This document shows positions 1 to 6,900 of a stretch of 9,466 nt of DNA, piece after piece (position 1 is the stretch's first letter; every line of letters starts with the position of its first letter). The position numbers and the translations under genes were made by a program. The notes beneath the pieces were generated by a model. It had not been told where the DNA came from and did no database searches. It saw only the letters and a program-made list of their open reading frames with translations. The DNA is taken from NCBI GenBank assembly GCA_023248785.1, contig JAHFDX010000106.1, positions 1 through 9,466 on the forward strand, given 5' to 3'. Source of the stretch: Myxococcales bacterium (lineage in GTDB: Bacteria; Myxococcota_A; Polyangia; Polyangiales; Polyangiaceae).

Positions 1-1053
1 GTACTTGGTGCCTTTGATATTGATCTCGTGCGGATCGATTTGAGCCCAGCCCTTTTGCTTGAGGATCACGTCGGTTTTTTCGACCTTATCACCGTCGTAC
101 GAGAAAATTTGGATTGGGACCTTGTCGCTCGGAAGGCGCGCCCAAACGATGGGAAAGTGCACACCGTCTTCAGCCTCGCGTGAAAGTTCCACTCCATGAA
201 ACGTGGAAGGCTTCGCGGGTTTGATGCGGTCTGCTGGAACTAGGAAATTCTCGGACGTCAAATAGAACGTCCGATGATCGCTCTCAAATGCCGCGACGAA
301 TGCAAGGCGTGTTTCGCTGTTGGCGTAGCCGGCCTTAAGGGCACCTTTGCCAACGGCCCACGGCACAATGGGGGGCGACTGCACGTAGTCTCGCAGAAAC
401 GACGGCGTTTCGCCAATCTCCATGGCGAAGGGTGGTGGTCTTCGATCTTCCGGCATCTTCGCGTGCATCGCCACCACTTGCTTGCGCCAGCCCTCGATGT
501 CTTGTTCGGTGTCGTGTTGTTCCTTGTCAGTCGGAACCCGCGCGTAAAGCGATGCGCCATACGACATGCCATATGCAAATGGCAACGGTTCGCTTTTCGC
601 TGGATAGGCCGCACCCGCCTTCACCGATTCGTTCTGCAGATCAGTCGTGGTCCCGTCACGCCCCACACACACGTACCCAGCTGGTTCTACTGGAACCCAA
701 CACGAACCTTGTCCCGACTTCGGCCGCGCGTCAGGCTCGGTGTAGCGAATGCGGCTCCCGGCACGGAACCAGCCGAGCTGAACGGCTTTGTAGTGTGGTT
801 TCTCCCAAATCCAGGAAAGAACATGCGTCGTCGAGAGTTCATGATCGCTTTGCCCTACGGCCGTCGAGGGGCCGGCGTCCAGCGACGTCGACGCGTCTAC
901 CGCAATCGAATCCGAAACCATGCTCGGCGCGCCGTCATTCGTTTGCTCCGCACGCACATCGGACGCAGTCGCGGCAGCATTCGCCGTAGGTTCGACGCCC
1001 CGTTGCTGACATCCAACCAGGCCGAGCACAATCGCGACCACGCCACACTTCAT
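1..1053 (-). CDS. Lipoprotein, probable N-terminal part of a YkuD-type L,D-transpeptidase (partial, runs off left edge)
   Basis: An uninterrupted minus-strand frame of 351 codons starts at ATG 1053-1051 and is still open at base 1. A Shine-Dalgarno-like AAGGGG lies 4-5 nt upstream of the ATG. The N-terminus is a short lipoprotein signal peptide ending in LVGC (lipid-accepting Cys15), followed by a low-complexity Ala/Ser/Thr/Asp linker to about residue 75. Residues 85-131 look like an SH3-like segment (LGWFRAG near 93-99; WVPVEPAGYVCVG at 119-131). LYARVP is at 169-174 and STFHGVEL at 283-290. I associate this pattern with the long non-catalytic N-terminal region of Myxococcota L,D-transpeptidase lipoproteins, which crosslink peptidoglycan in the periplasm. 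The catalytic HxnSHGChN-type motif would lie beyond the left edge and cannot be seen, so the enzyme call is inference from memory. That it is a real lipoprotein gene is much safer. It is transcribed divergently from the 1182 gene. Confidence 0.72.
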   Translation of the reverse strand, partial: MKCGVVAIVLGLVGCQQRGVEPTANAAATASDVRAEQTNDGAPSMVSDSIAVDASTSLDAGPSTAVGQSDHELSTTHVLSWIWEKPHYKAVQLGWFRAGSRIRYTEPDARPKSGQGSCWVPVEPAGYVCVGRDGTTTDLQNESVKAGAAYPAKSEPLPFAYGMSYGASLYARVPTDKEQHDTEQDIEGWRKQVVAMHAKMPEDRRPPPFAMEIGETPSFLRDYVQSPPIVPWAVGKGALKAGYANSETRLAFVAAFESDHRTFYLTSENFLVPADRIKPAKPSTFHGVELSREAEDGVHFPIVWARLPSDKVPIQIFSYDGDKVEKTDVILKQKGWAQIDPHEINIKGTKY

Positions 1054-1181
1054 GGTCCCCTTCTTGCCACAGATTCCGTTTGACTTCACTTTTCGTGAAG
1101 AGCCCTTTTACATCACCTACCAACGATTTATCGTTCAGTGCGAACACACAAATCATGCGGGCCAACCATGCGGGATAGCTG
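1054..1181. promoter_or_regulatory. Divergent intergenic region with two perfect inverted repeats
   Basis: This 128-bp spacer separates two divergent genes and must hold promoters for both. It contains the perfect inverted repeat CTTCAC-N5-GTGAAG (1084-1100) and a second one, AACGAT-TT-ATCGTT (1122-1135). A TTGACT hexamer at 1080-1085 resembles a plus-strand -35 box, but no convincing -10 follows at the right distance. The arms fit dimeric repressor or activator sites, though small inverted repeats also arise by chance. There is also a direct repeat CATGCGGG at 1154-1161 and 1167-1174, just before the plus-strand start. Confidence 0.45.
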
Positions 1182-1886
1182 ATGAGTCGGACCATCGTCG
1201 TGGGCGATGTTCATGGGTGCGCAGACGAGCTCGATACGCTGCTCGACCGCGTTGCGTTCACGACAGGCGATCGGCTTGTATTTGTTGGGGATCTTGTCGC
1301 TCGCGGCCCAAAATCGCGCGAGGTGCTCGACATCGTGAGACGGACGGGCGCGCTCATGGTGCGGGGAAATCACGAGGAGCGATTGCTGGAGGGGCGCGAA
1401 CGGATCGACCGAAGGCTGCGTTCGCGCATTCACACCGACGTGGCGCGGAGCCTTCGCGACGATCACTGGCACCTACTCGAGCTCGCACCTTATGCGCTTG
1501 AGCTCCCCGAGCACAAACTTGCGATCGTGCACGCAGGCGTTGTCCCAGGCATTCCGTTTCACGCGCAGAAGAAGGAGGCGCTCCTGCGAATGCGCACGCT
1601 CGATTCACGTGGGCGCCCAGACGAAAAGCATGGGCCAAGGCTGTGGGGCACGGTGTACCGAGGACCGCCGCATATTGTGTTTGGCCATAACGCGAACGGG
1701 TTGCCGCAATTTCACGTGTGGGCGACCGGCATTGACACTGGGTGTGTCTATGGCGGCAAGCTCACCGCGATTGTTCTTCAACAAGGCGAGAGCATGGCGC
1801 GGGGCACCAAGGTACGCGGAAGCCTCGTAAGTGTGCGTGCGCGCCATGAGTATTACGCAAGCGGACGCGTCAAGAGGGTCGCGTGA
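1182..1886 (+). CDS. ApaH/PrpE-like calcineurin-type metallophosphoesterase (PPP family)
   Basis: The 234-aa protein carries the full two-metal PPP signature in order: GDVHG at 8-12, GDLVARGP at 36-43, GNHEER at 62-67, VHAGV at 116-120 and FGHN at 167-170. D9, H11, D37, N63, H117 and H169 are the expected metal ligands. The GIDTGCVYGGKLTAI segment (183-197) is typical of ApaH, PrpE and related small bacterial phosphatases. Family members hydrolyse diadenosine tetraphosphate and related dinucleotides, remove Np4-type RNA caps, or act as protein phosphatases; substrate cannot be decided from sequence. Expected to be cytosolic, as no signal peptide or membrane segment is seen. There is no clear Shine-Dalgarno; a four-codon frame from ATG 1168 stops at TGA 1180-1182, sharing one base with this ATG. 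It leads the operon, and its TGA overlaps the GTG of prmA by 4 nt. The last 30 residues are basic and divergent. Confidence 0.9.
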   Translation: MSRTIVVGDVHGCADELDTLLDRVAFTTGDRLVFVGDLVARGPKSREVLDIVRRTGALMVRGNHEERLLEGRERIDRRLRSRIHTDVARSLRDDHWHLLELAPYALELPEHKLAIVHAGVVPGIPFHAQKKEALLRMRTLDSRGRPDEKHGPRLWGTVYRGPPHIVFGHNANGLPQFHVWATGIDTGCVYGGKLTAIVLQQGESMARGTKVRGSLVSVRARHEYYASGRVKRVA

Positions 1887-2749
1887 ACGAACCGCGGTAC
1901 CCATATGTTTGGGTCCATGTGAAAGAGCTCGAGGCAGATGAGGCAAGCGCGGCTCTTTTTGACCTCGGTGCGCTGGGTATCGAAGAGCGCGACGCATCCA
2001 CGCTGATCAAGGGAGCGCCCGGACGGGTGACGCTCGTCGCGAGCTTCGAGACTCAAGAAGACGCAGAACTTGCCATTGGGCAGCTCCCGTTGGCATGGGA
2101 TCCCGCGCTTCACGAAGTGATTGGCGACAGCTTTCGTGACGAATGGAAGAAGCACTTTCATCCCTTCGCTGTTTGCGAGGGCGTGGTCGTGCGTCCGCCT
2201 TGGGAGCCTTATGATCCCAAGCCGGGCGAACGCGTTCTCGAACTCGAACCGGGACGTGCCTTTGGCACCGGACTTCACGAGACCACTTCGCTCGTGTCGC
2301 ACGAGCTTGCGACACTTGAAGCGGAACTTCGCGGACGCGAGCTTCTCGATCTTGGGTGTGGAAGCGGCATCTTGTCTCTCGTCGGACTTGTGAAAGGCGC
2401 TGCCCGCGCGCGTGCGACCGACATTGATCCAGAAGCCGTAGAGGTGACGCGCGAAAATGCTGTGCGCAACGGCCTTGAAAATCGCATCGACGCCGACTGC
2501 GCCCGTTTTCTCGCCGTTGAACAGAAATACCCGGTCGTGGTTGCAAACATTGAGGCGCGTGTCCTCATCCCACACGCGAGGGAAATCATGAACACCGTGG
2601 CCCCTTCTGGCGTCCTCATCCTTTCGGGGCTCTTGGCTCCTCAGCGTGATGACGTACTCGCGGCGTACACACCCTTTACTCTCGAGGCCGAACCGGTGCG
2701 CGGTGAGTGGATTGCACTTCGACTTCGCGCTCCGAAAACTCATGCGTAA
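1883..2749 (+). CDS. prmA: Ribosomal protein L11 methyltransferase
   Basis: The 288-aa, SAM-dependent enzyme trimethylates ribosomal protein L11. An N-terminal substrate-recognition region (about 1-85) is followed by the linker DEWKKHF (86-92), then the PrmA signature EPGRAFGTGLHETT (122-135; DPGxAFGTGxHxTT in most homologues). SAM motif I is LLDLGCGSGIL (154-164), the acidic pair after strand 2 is TDIDPEA (179-185), VVANIEARVLI (219-229) holds the AN[IL] motif, and LSGLL is at 247-251. Length matches the family (about 290). Start is GTG 1883-1885, overlapping the TGA of the phosphatase gene (1884-1886), with an AGAGGG Shine-Dalgarno about 1873-1878, so the two are probably translationally coupled. 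The 3' end overlaps rsmE by 8 nt. Neighbouring prmA and rsmE are common across bacteria. Leu and Glu in GLHETT replace the usual Thr and Pro, which looks like lineage variation rather than loss of function. Confidence 0.95.
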   Translation: MNEPRYPYVWVHVKELEADEASAALFDLGALGIEERDASTLIKGAPGRVTLVASFETQEDAELAIGQLPLAWDPALHEVIGDSFRDEWKKHFHPFAVCEGVVVRPPWEPYDPKPGERVLELEPGRAFGTGLHETTSLVSHELATLEAELRGRELLDLGCGSGILSLVGLVKGAARARATDIDPEAVEVTRENAVRNGLENRIDADCARFLAVEQKYPVVVANIEARVLIPHAREIMNTVAPSGVLILSGLLAPQRDDVLAAYTPFTLEAEPVRGEWIALRLRAPKTHA

Positions 2750-3488
2750 GTACCGCGTCCTTGTGCCGAACGTAGCGTCTGGCCAAATTGTAATCGACGG
2801 TGATCGATTTCATTATCTCTGCCATGTCCTTCGCGTTCGCGAAGGAGACCCGGTGATTCTCATCGATGCAGCATCAAAAATGCGCGCGCATGCCCACATC
2901 CTGTCCATTCACGATCACTCACTCGTTGTCCTCGCAGGGGCGCCTGAATCCGCCACCAGTCACGAACCCCACCTGACGCTCGTTCAATCGCTTGCCAAGG
3001 GCGATAAGGTCGACAATATCGTTCGCGATGCCACAGAACTTGGCGTGTCCACACTTGTGGTTGCGAGCACCAAGCGATGTGTGGTGCAACTCGACTCCGA
3101 GCGCGCAACACAGCGTATGGATCGGTGGCGTAAGATTGCCGAGGAAGCGACGCGCCAGTGTGAGCGCGATGATGTTCCCGAGTTGCTCGGCATCGTGTCA
3201 TGGGACGAGGCGATGCAATCTGTTGCACAAGAGAGCGCTCGATTCGTCCTTTACGAACGGGCCGAGACGCCACTCGGCGAACCGCTCGCCAACGCGCTCA
3301 TACACGACCGTCCGCTCGCCTTTGCCGTGGGTCCCGAAGGCGGACTTGATCCCGACGAAGTCGCGTGCGCCCTCGAGAACGGATGGGCCATCACCTCCAT
3401 GAGCCCAACGATTTTGCGCACCGAGACAGTCGCAACCGCAGTACTTGGCGCAGTAGCTGTTTGGCGCGGAGGAATGCAAAGCGCGTAG
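2742..3488 (+). CDS. rsmE: 16S rRNA (uracil(1498)-N(3))-methyltransferase
   Basis: A 248-aa SPOUT-class (alpha/beta-knot) methyltransferase that modifies U1498 of 16S rRNA. An N-terminal PUA-like part carries HYLCHVLRVREGD (24-36). The SPOUT part has LAKGDKVDNIVRDATELGV (84-102), the RWRKIAEEATRQCERDDVPE segment (128-147), and the knot motifs GPEGG (197-201) and SPTILRTETVATAVLGA (221-237), all hallmarks of RsmE. Start chosen at ATG 2742-2744, overlapping the prmA stop by 8 nt. It gives the normal family length (about 245) and the usual MRxYRVLVP-like N-terminus. The frame is open back to 2646, but the 32 extra residues are antisense-like and would overlap prmA by more than 100 nt. It is third in the operon, and the next gene follows after 17 nt. 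Confidence 0.95.
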   Translation: MRKYRVLVPNVASGQIVIDGDRFHYLCHVLRVREGDPVILIDAASKMRAHAHILSIHDHSLVVLAGAPESATSHEPHLTLVQSLAKGDKVDNIVRDATELGVSTLVVASTKRCVVQLDSERATQRMDRWRKIAEEATRQCERDDVPELLGIVSWDEAMQSVAQESARFVLYERAETPLGEPLANALIHDRPLAFAVGPEGGLDPDEVACALENGWAITSMSPTILRTETVATAVLGAVAVWRGGMQSA

Positions 3489-3505
3489 TAGGCTGGAGCT
3501 CTCGC

Positions 3506-4987
3506 ATGCTCGAGCGCATCGGCCTCCATCAAACTCGCCTTCGAACGCCCGGGCTTTTGGCCGACACCAAGGGGGTCGCGCTTGGGGCCAAAGGGCTCGT
3601 TCTCCTTCCAACCATCGACAGGCTCGTCGCGTTCCTCGCGGCATACACTGAAACGCACTCACTCGAAGATTTGGTCTCGCACATGACCATGCGAGTCGTT
3701 CGTTCCAAGCTCGGCACACGTGAGTTCTTGGTCGAAATTCTGTCTGAATCGAGTTCGCGAATGGACGCCATCTCAGATGCCGCACGCCTGTCGGATGGAT
3801 TCGTCTTCACAGGAACGAGTCGGCATTTCGTTCAATACCGCGACCGAGCAGCGCCCTTCGGCTACGACACGCCCAATCTCATAAACGACGATGCGGAGTT
3901 CGCGCTTTACCACACGCACTTCGCGCAAACGTATTCCGCCGAGCGCACGATTGGTTTGCGCGATCTCATCCTTCGCCTTACGCCGCATGTCGATCCACAG
4001 GCGAACAACCTTCCTGGAGTTCGATGGATCGTCGCCGAACGCGGCCTTGGCCCTCTGCTTCTGCAGTATTTCATACGCTGGAACGTGCGCGCGCAGGTGA
4101 CGGTCGCCGAGTGGCCTGGCGACAATGCATTCGACGATGCGCCCACGAGGCGCTTTATCTTTCAGATCCAAGAACTTCCCGAGCGCATGCAAAGTCTCAT
4201 GTCGAACACTCCTGGCCTCACGTCCTTTTTTGAAGCGGGACCCGGCGTCGCCGTCGAGCTTGGGTTTCGGCATCCGATGACCCTGCGAGCCTGTCCGGTA
4301 TTCGCAAACGGAGGCATGGTGTTTGTGCGTGGCCGTGGCGATGCACCGCTTGTGCTCGACTCTCTTCCCGTCATGGCCGATATCCGAACACTGGCGCGCG
4401 TCGCTCTTCTAGGCGATGAGACACTCACAACCCTCGCGCGGCCAAGCCCCATAATTGATTCACTCGCACTCACCTTGCGCACGTTGCCCACGTTCAAACC
4501 CATAGGGGAGGTCGTCGCGAGTTGGATCGCGCCCGACGAAATTCCTCTGCTTCGCAAGCTTGCGTACGCGCTACCTACGCAAATGCTCGAACAAACGCGC
4601 GCCGCTGTGACTGCTCGCGGCGTTCTTCTTCTTTGTCCACAAGGCATCGACGGCATTCCGCTCGGCGCGTATTTTTGGGAGCCACACCCACGCGTATACG
4701 TGCTCTTCGGCCACGAGCTCGTGCCCGCACTGTCCCCTGAAAATATGCACTCGATGTTACAATTAAAGGCCTCGCAGGTTGCGTTTGTCCATGCCGATTC
4801 GCGCGCTTATCTCGTCGAGGAATCCGCATTCGTGTCCCTTCAGACGTTGCTCCTCGAGGCTTCTCCATCTACCGCGCTCGAAGCACATGCGATTGTCGAA
4901 ACGCTCGACGAACCGATTCCCGACATGAAGCTCGATGCGCTCGAGATATTGCCGGGAAGGTTTGTGCCCAAGGTCTCTGATGCCTGA
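3506..4987 (+). CDS. Conserved-looking protein of unknown function (first of a coupled pair)
   Basis: A 493-aa protein I do not firmly recognise. Start at ATG 3506 has GGAG at 3495-3498, 7 nt upstream, and clears the rsmE stop; the frame extends back to 3365, but that part lies inside rsmE. No signal peptide, membrane span or classical enzyme motif is seen. Visible blocks: a strand/helix-rich N-terminus (1-110), RTIGLRDLILRL (147-158), WIVAERGLGPLLLQYFI (174-190), GMVFVRGRGDAPLVLDSLP (270-288), and a C-terminal block IPLLRKLAYALP (346-357), GIDGIPLGAYFWE (380-392), YVLFGHELVPALSPE (398-412). The last block reminds me of fvmX-type accessory domains of Myxococcota FtsH/vWA/MoxR 'ternary' conflict systems. 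That is memory, unverified, and no FtsH, vWA or MoxR gene is in this window. Its stop overlaps the next gene by 8 nt, so the two products are probably made together and may interact. Confidence 0.85.
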   Translation: MLERIGLHQTRLRTPGLLADTKGVALGAKGLVLLPTIDRLVAFLAAYTETHSLEDLVSHMTMRVVRSKLGTREFLVEILSESSSRMDAISDAARLSDGFVFTGTSRHFVQYRDRAAPFGYDTPNLINDDAEFALYHTHFAQTYSAERTIGLRDLILRLTPHVDPQANNLPGVRWIVAERGLGPLLLQYFIRWNVRAQVTVAEWPGDNAFDDAPTRRFIFQIQELPERMQSLMSNTPGLTSFFEAGPGVAVELGFRHPMTLRACPVFANGGMVFVRGRGDAPLVLDSLPVMADIRTLARVALLGDETLTTLARPSPIIDSLALTLRTLPTFKPIGEVVASWIAPDEIPLLRKLAYALPTQMLEQTRAAVTARGVLLLCPQGIDGIPLGAYFWEPHPRVYVLFGHELVPALSPENMHSMLQLKASQVAFVHADSRAYLVEESAFVSLQTLLLEASPSTALEAHAIVETLDEPIPDMKLDALEILPGRFVPKVSDA

Positions 4988-5807
4988 GAGTCTTCCAGCG
5001 CTCGCACAGTCGCTGGTCGACAAGTTTATCGCGCCGCTCGTCCTTGGCGGCGAAATGCGTCTCTTGCGTCCCATCGGCCCAAAGAGGGCAGAAGCGTTGG
5101 CACATCAAGCCGCCGAATTCGAGCCGGCCGAAGGATGGGCACACGTTCAAATGGCACGCGTGCGCATCGCGCGACTTGTGGCTCCGTTGGATGCATTGAT
5201 GCCGCCCACTGGAGATGAATGGCGGCTATTTGTAGCTATACATGATCTATTTTTGGCCACCCATCCGGACTACAACCAGGTTTTTCGAAAACCGTTTGCA
5301 AAGCGCGTTCTGCAGGCCGCCGTCGCCACATTGACAAGCATTAGCGCCCCGAAAACTGTGGGCGACGCTCTCTCTCGCCATACGTGGTTTGCGCATGTGC
5401 TCGACGTTCGGCGCACGGACGTATCTGTCTCGTGGTGGACAGGCAGCGCAACGTTTCGAGGGGGGGACGCTCCCTCCCGCCTACTTGCCATGCCGAAGCT
5501 TCGTCGTGTGAAAAGCGTCTCTACGCGCGTGGCGCCCGCCAATTGGGCCAATCACTCGGCCGTGGATTCGGAGTCCTTTTTTGCCGCGTTGGGCACCTGG
5601 TTGGCGCTCACTCCGCTCACGGATGTGATGACGGCCACGCGGGAAGCTCCCCTTTTTTCTTGGTCGAAACCAACACTCGGCCTGATGGCAAGCGTGCATG
5701 GGCAAAGATATGCCCTGCGTGCCATCGCTCGTTGCAAGGATCCAGCCGCCCTCGCGAACAAGCTGCGTTCCAGTTGGCCCGCAGCCGTCGGGGCATGCCC
5801 TTTTTGA
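4980..5807 (+). CDS. Hypothetical protein (second of a coupled pair, distal end of operon)
   Basis: A 275-aa protein of unknown family. Start ATG 4980-4982 lies within the end of the upstream gene (8-nt overlap) and has AAGG about 7 nt upstream; the frame stays open back to 4935. The protein looks mainly helical: a helix-rich N-terminal two-fifths, with EWRLFVAIHDLFLATHPDYN at 80-99 and KPFAKRVLQAAVATL at 104-118. A Trp-rich middle (SWWTGSATFRGGD, 151-163) is followed by a basic stretch (PKLRRVKSVSTRV, 172-184). A short hydrophobic run TWLALTPL (206-213) is not long enough to be a confident membrane span. No catalytic signature is seen. Coupling to the 493-aa gene suggests a joint function; the rest is open. 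It ends 29 nt before the convergent lipoprotein gene. Confidence 0.82.
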   Translation: MPESLPALAQSLVDKFIAPLVLGGEMRLLRPIGPKRAEALAHQAAEFEPAEGWAHVQMARVRIARLVAPLDALMPPTGDEWRLFVAIHDLFLATHPDYNQVFRKPFAKRVLQAAVATLTSISAPKTVGDALSRHTWFAHVLDVRRTDVSVSWWTGSATFRGGDAPSRLLAMPKLRRVKSVSTRVAPANWANHSAVDSESFFAALGTWLALTPLTDVMTATREAPLFSWSKPTLGLMASVHGQRYALRAIARCKDPAALANKLRSSWPAAVGACPF

Positions 5808-5836
5808 ATGTGAGTCCGATATTGAAACTTGTGTAG
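5808..5836. other. Convergent junction without visible terminator
   Basis: Only 29 bp separate the plus-strand operon end from the minus-strand lipoprotein end. I find no GC-rich hairpin with a T-run on either strand here, nor in the adjoining 3' coding ends, so termination is either Rho-dependent or occurs inside the opposing gene. Confidence 0.5.
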
Positions 5837-6529
5837 TTACTTTTTCGCGAACGCGGCAGGTTCCGGAGCAGGTTCCAAAGTTTCCATGCTCTTGTACGCA
5901 AGTACCCCGTATACGGGATCGGCCACAGTGCCGCCCGAACCAATCGACTTCGCAAAGCCGTAGGATCCGGTGATCTTAACCTTCGCGCCGACCGCAGGAA
6001 GCGGGTACGGAACGTCAGCGCCGAGCGTCTGGTCTTTGTACATCTCCTTCGGTTTTTCCCCCGGCTTGGCCTTCTTGTATTCCTCCATCGCGTCATAGAT
6101 GTTAGCAAAGTTCCCGGCCCAACCGACAACCTGAATGCGCGGCCCCTTCGTTTCACCTTTCACGTCCGAAATGACGAACAAGGGCAACGGTGCCTCGCAG
6201 TCCTTTGGATCCGCTTTGCCCGTCTTGTGTACGGCGCAAGCTGGCGCCTTGGCAATGTTGGTTTCAACGATGTAGCCGACAATCGAGATGTCCTTCTCGG
6301 TGACGTCACGATTGTGGACCAAGCTGCGCAAGTGGTGGCCGGAGCCGTACACCGTGTAGGCGTCGCCCGATTGAATCGGCGTCGACGGAAGCGACGGCAC
6401 CGCGGGAAGGCTCGCCTTCTTACCCGACCATGCTGGCGAGGGTTGATAGGGGTCGTTGCTATTGCTGGAGCAGCCGGTCGCGACAAGGGCGACCACGGTT
6501 ACAAGGCCAACAGACTGCAGTCTTCGCAT
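5837..6529 (-). CDS. Small lipoprotein of unknown function, possibly OB-fold-like
   Basis: A 230-aa predicted lipoprotein. The signal peptide has a basic n-region (MRR), a Val/Leu-rich core and a lipobox ending in ATGC, placing the lipidated Cys at residue 20. A Ser/Pro-rich linker runs to about 55. The mature part alternates short beta-like stretches (ISIVGYIVETN 81-91, PLFVISD 116-122, RIQVVGWAGN 131-140, VKITGSYGF 184-192), suggesting an OB-fold-like barrel; this is inference. C98 and C111 enclose a Lys/Asp-rich loop and could form a disulfide in the periplasm. The Ala/Pro/Lys tail is probably disordered. Start is ATG 6529-6527 with GGAG 7 nt upstream; the frame extends to GTG 6559, but that lacks a Shine-Dalgarno. 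It converges on the operon ending at 5807 and lies 59 nt downstream of higA on the same strand. Confidence 0.85.
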   Translation of the reverse strand: MRRLQSVGLVTVVALVATGCSSNSNDPYQPSPAWSGKKASLPAVPSLPSTPIQSGDAYTVYGSGHHLRSLVHNRDVTEKDISIVGYIVETNIAKAPACAVHKTGKADPKDCEAPLPLFVISDVKGETKGPRIQVVGWAGNFANIYDAMEEYKKAKPGEKPKEMYKDQTLGADVPYPLPAVGAKVKITGSYGFAKSIGSGGTVADPVYGVLAYKSMETLEPAPEPAAFAKK

Positions 6530-6549
6530 GGATGTTCTCCGGACTGCAG
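6515..6549 (-). promoter_or_regulatory. Potential hairpin presenting the lipoprotein Shine-Dalgarno and AUG in its loop
   Basis: On the minus strand CTGCAGTC (6549-6542) is followed 19 nt later by its perfect complement GACTGCAG (6522-6515). The resulting 8-bp stem would enclose the GGAG Shine-Dalgarno and the ATG at 6529. The downstream arm is part of a 12-bp perfect palindrome, AGACTGCAGTCT (6512-6523), so protein binding to DNA or RNA dimer pairing are alternatives. A loop of 19 nt makes it moderately stable at best. Confidence 0.4.
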
Positions 6550-6588
6550 GGGGTATCACGGTCCTTGGGCCGCGAAAAGCGTGCTTTA

Positions 6589-6900
6589 TTACGCCGCTGA
6601 TCTCCGCTGACGCGCCTTCGACAAATCATAGGATGCCTGAAGATTCATCCAGATTTTTGCCGACGTTCCCAGCGCATCGGCCAAGTCAAGCGCCGACTCC
6701 GCGGTGATCCCACGCTTGCCACGAATGAGCTCATTGAGCTTTGCCGCAGTCCACCCCAATTTCTGTGCGAATGCTGCTTGACTGAGTTTGCCCGGTTTAA
6801 GGAACTCCTCGAGCAGAACTTCACCAGGATGAAATGGATTCGGTGGGTCCCCGCGACGCTTCTTATTAGTGGTAGTCGATGACGCTGACTTGGTACGCAT
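6589..6900 (-). CDS. higA: HigA-type antitoxin, XRE-family HTH
   Basis: A 103-aa antitoxin of the HigA/VapI branch. The N-terminal 20 residues are basic and Ser/Thr-rich. NPFHPGEVLLEEFLKP (21-36) is the hallmark just before the HTH, and LSQAAFAQKLGWTAAKLNELIRGKRGIT (39-66) is the lambda-repressor-like helix-turn-helix with its post-HTH loop. The C-terminal helix (to about residue 98) is the usual dimer region. Start ATG 6900-6898 was chosen because GGGAGAG (6912-6906) lies 5 nt upstream. The frame also extends to 6939, but those codons lie well inside higB. It overlaps higB by 35 nt (6866-6900), so the pair is translationally linked. It should neutralise HigB and repress the shared promoter. 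Confidence 0.92.
   Translation of the reverse strand: MRTKSASSTTTNKKRRGDPPNPFHPGEVLLEEFLKPGKLSQAAFAQKLGWTAAKLNELIRGKRGITAESALDLADALGTSAKIWMNLQASYDLSKARQRRSAA

Noticed and set aside
274..1083. Long plus-strand open frame of 269 codons
   Set aside because: It is antisense to the lipoprotein frame, has an Arg-rich, composition-driven sequence without domains, and lacks a Shine-Dalgarno.
2646..2741. Extended N-terminus for rsmE
   Set aside because: It would overlap prmA by over 100 nt and adds 32 residues absent from the family; ATG 2742 gives the standard length.
1853..2743. Minus-strand open frame of 296 codons
   Set aside because: Fully antisense to prmA, which has unambiguous family motifs; the product resembles no protein family.
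3365..3505. Extended N-terminus for the 493-aa protein
   Set aside because: It lies inside the conserved end of rsmE and reads like out-of-frame Arg/Ser-rich sequence; ATG 3506 has a good Shine-Dalgarno.
3198..3785. Minus-strand open frame of 195 codons
   Set aside because: Antisense across the rsmE end and the next gene's start, with Arg/Trp-rich composition typical of shadow frames.
5617..6156. Minus-strand open frame of 179 codons
   Set aside because: Out of frame with the lipoprotein and antisense to the 275-aa gene; Arg/Ser-rich with no motif.
6560..6590. Possible terminator after higA (AAAGC-GT-GCTTT near 6577-6590)
   Set aside because: The stem is about 4 bp once a workable loop is allowed, and there is no proper T-run.
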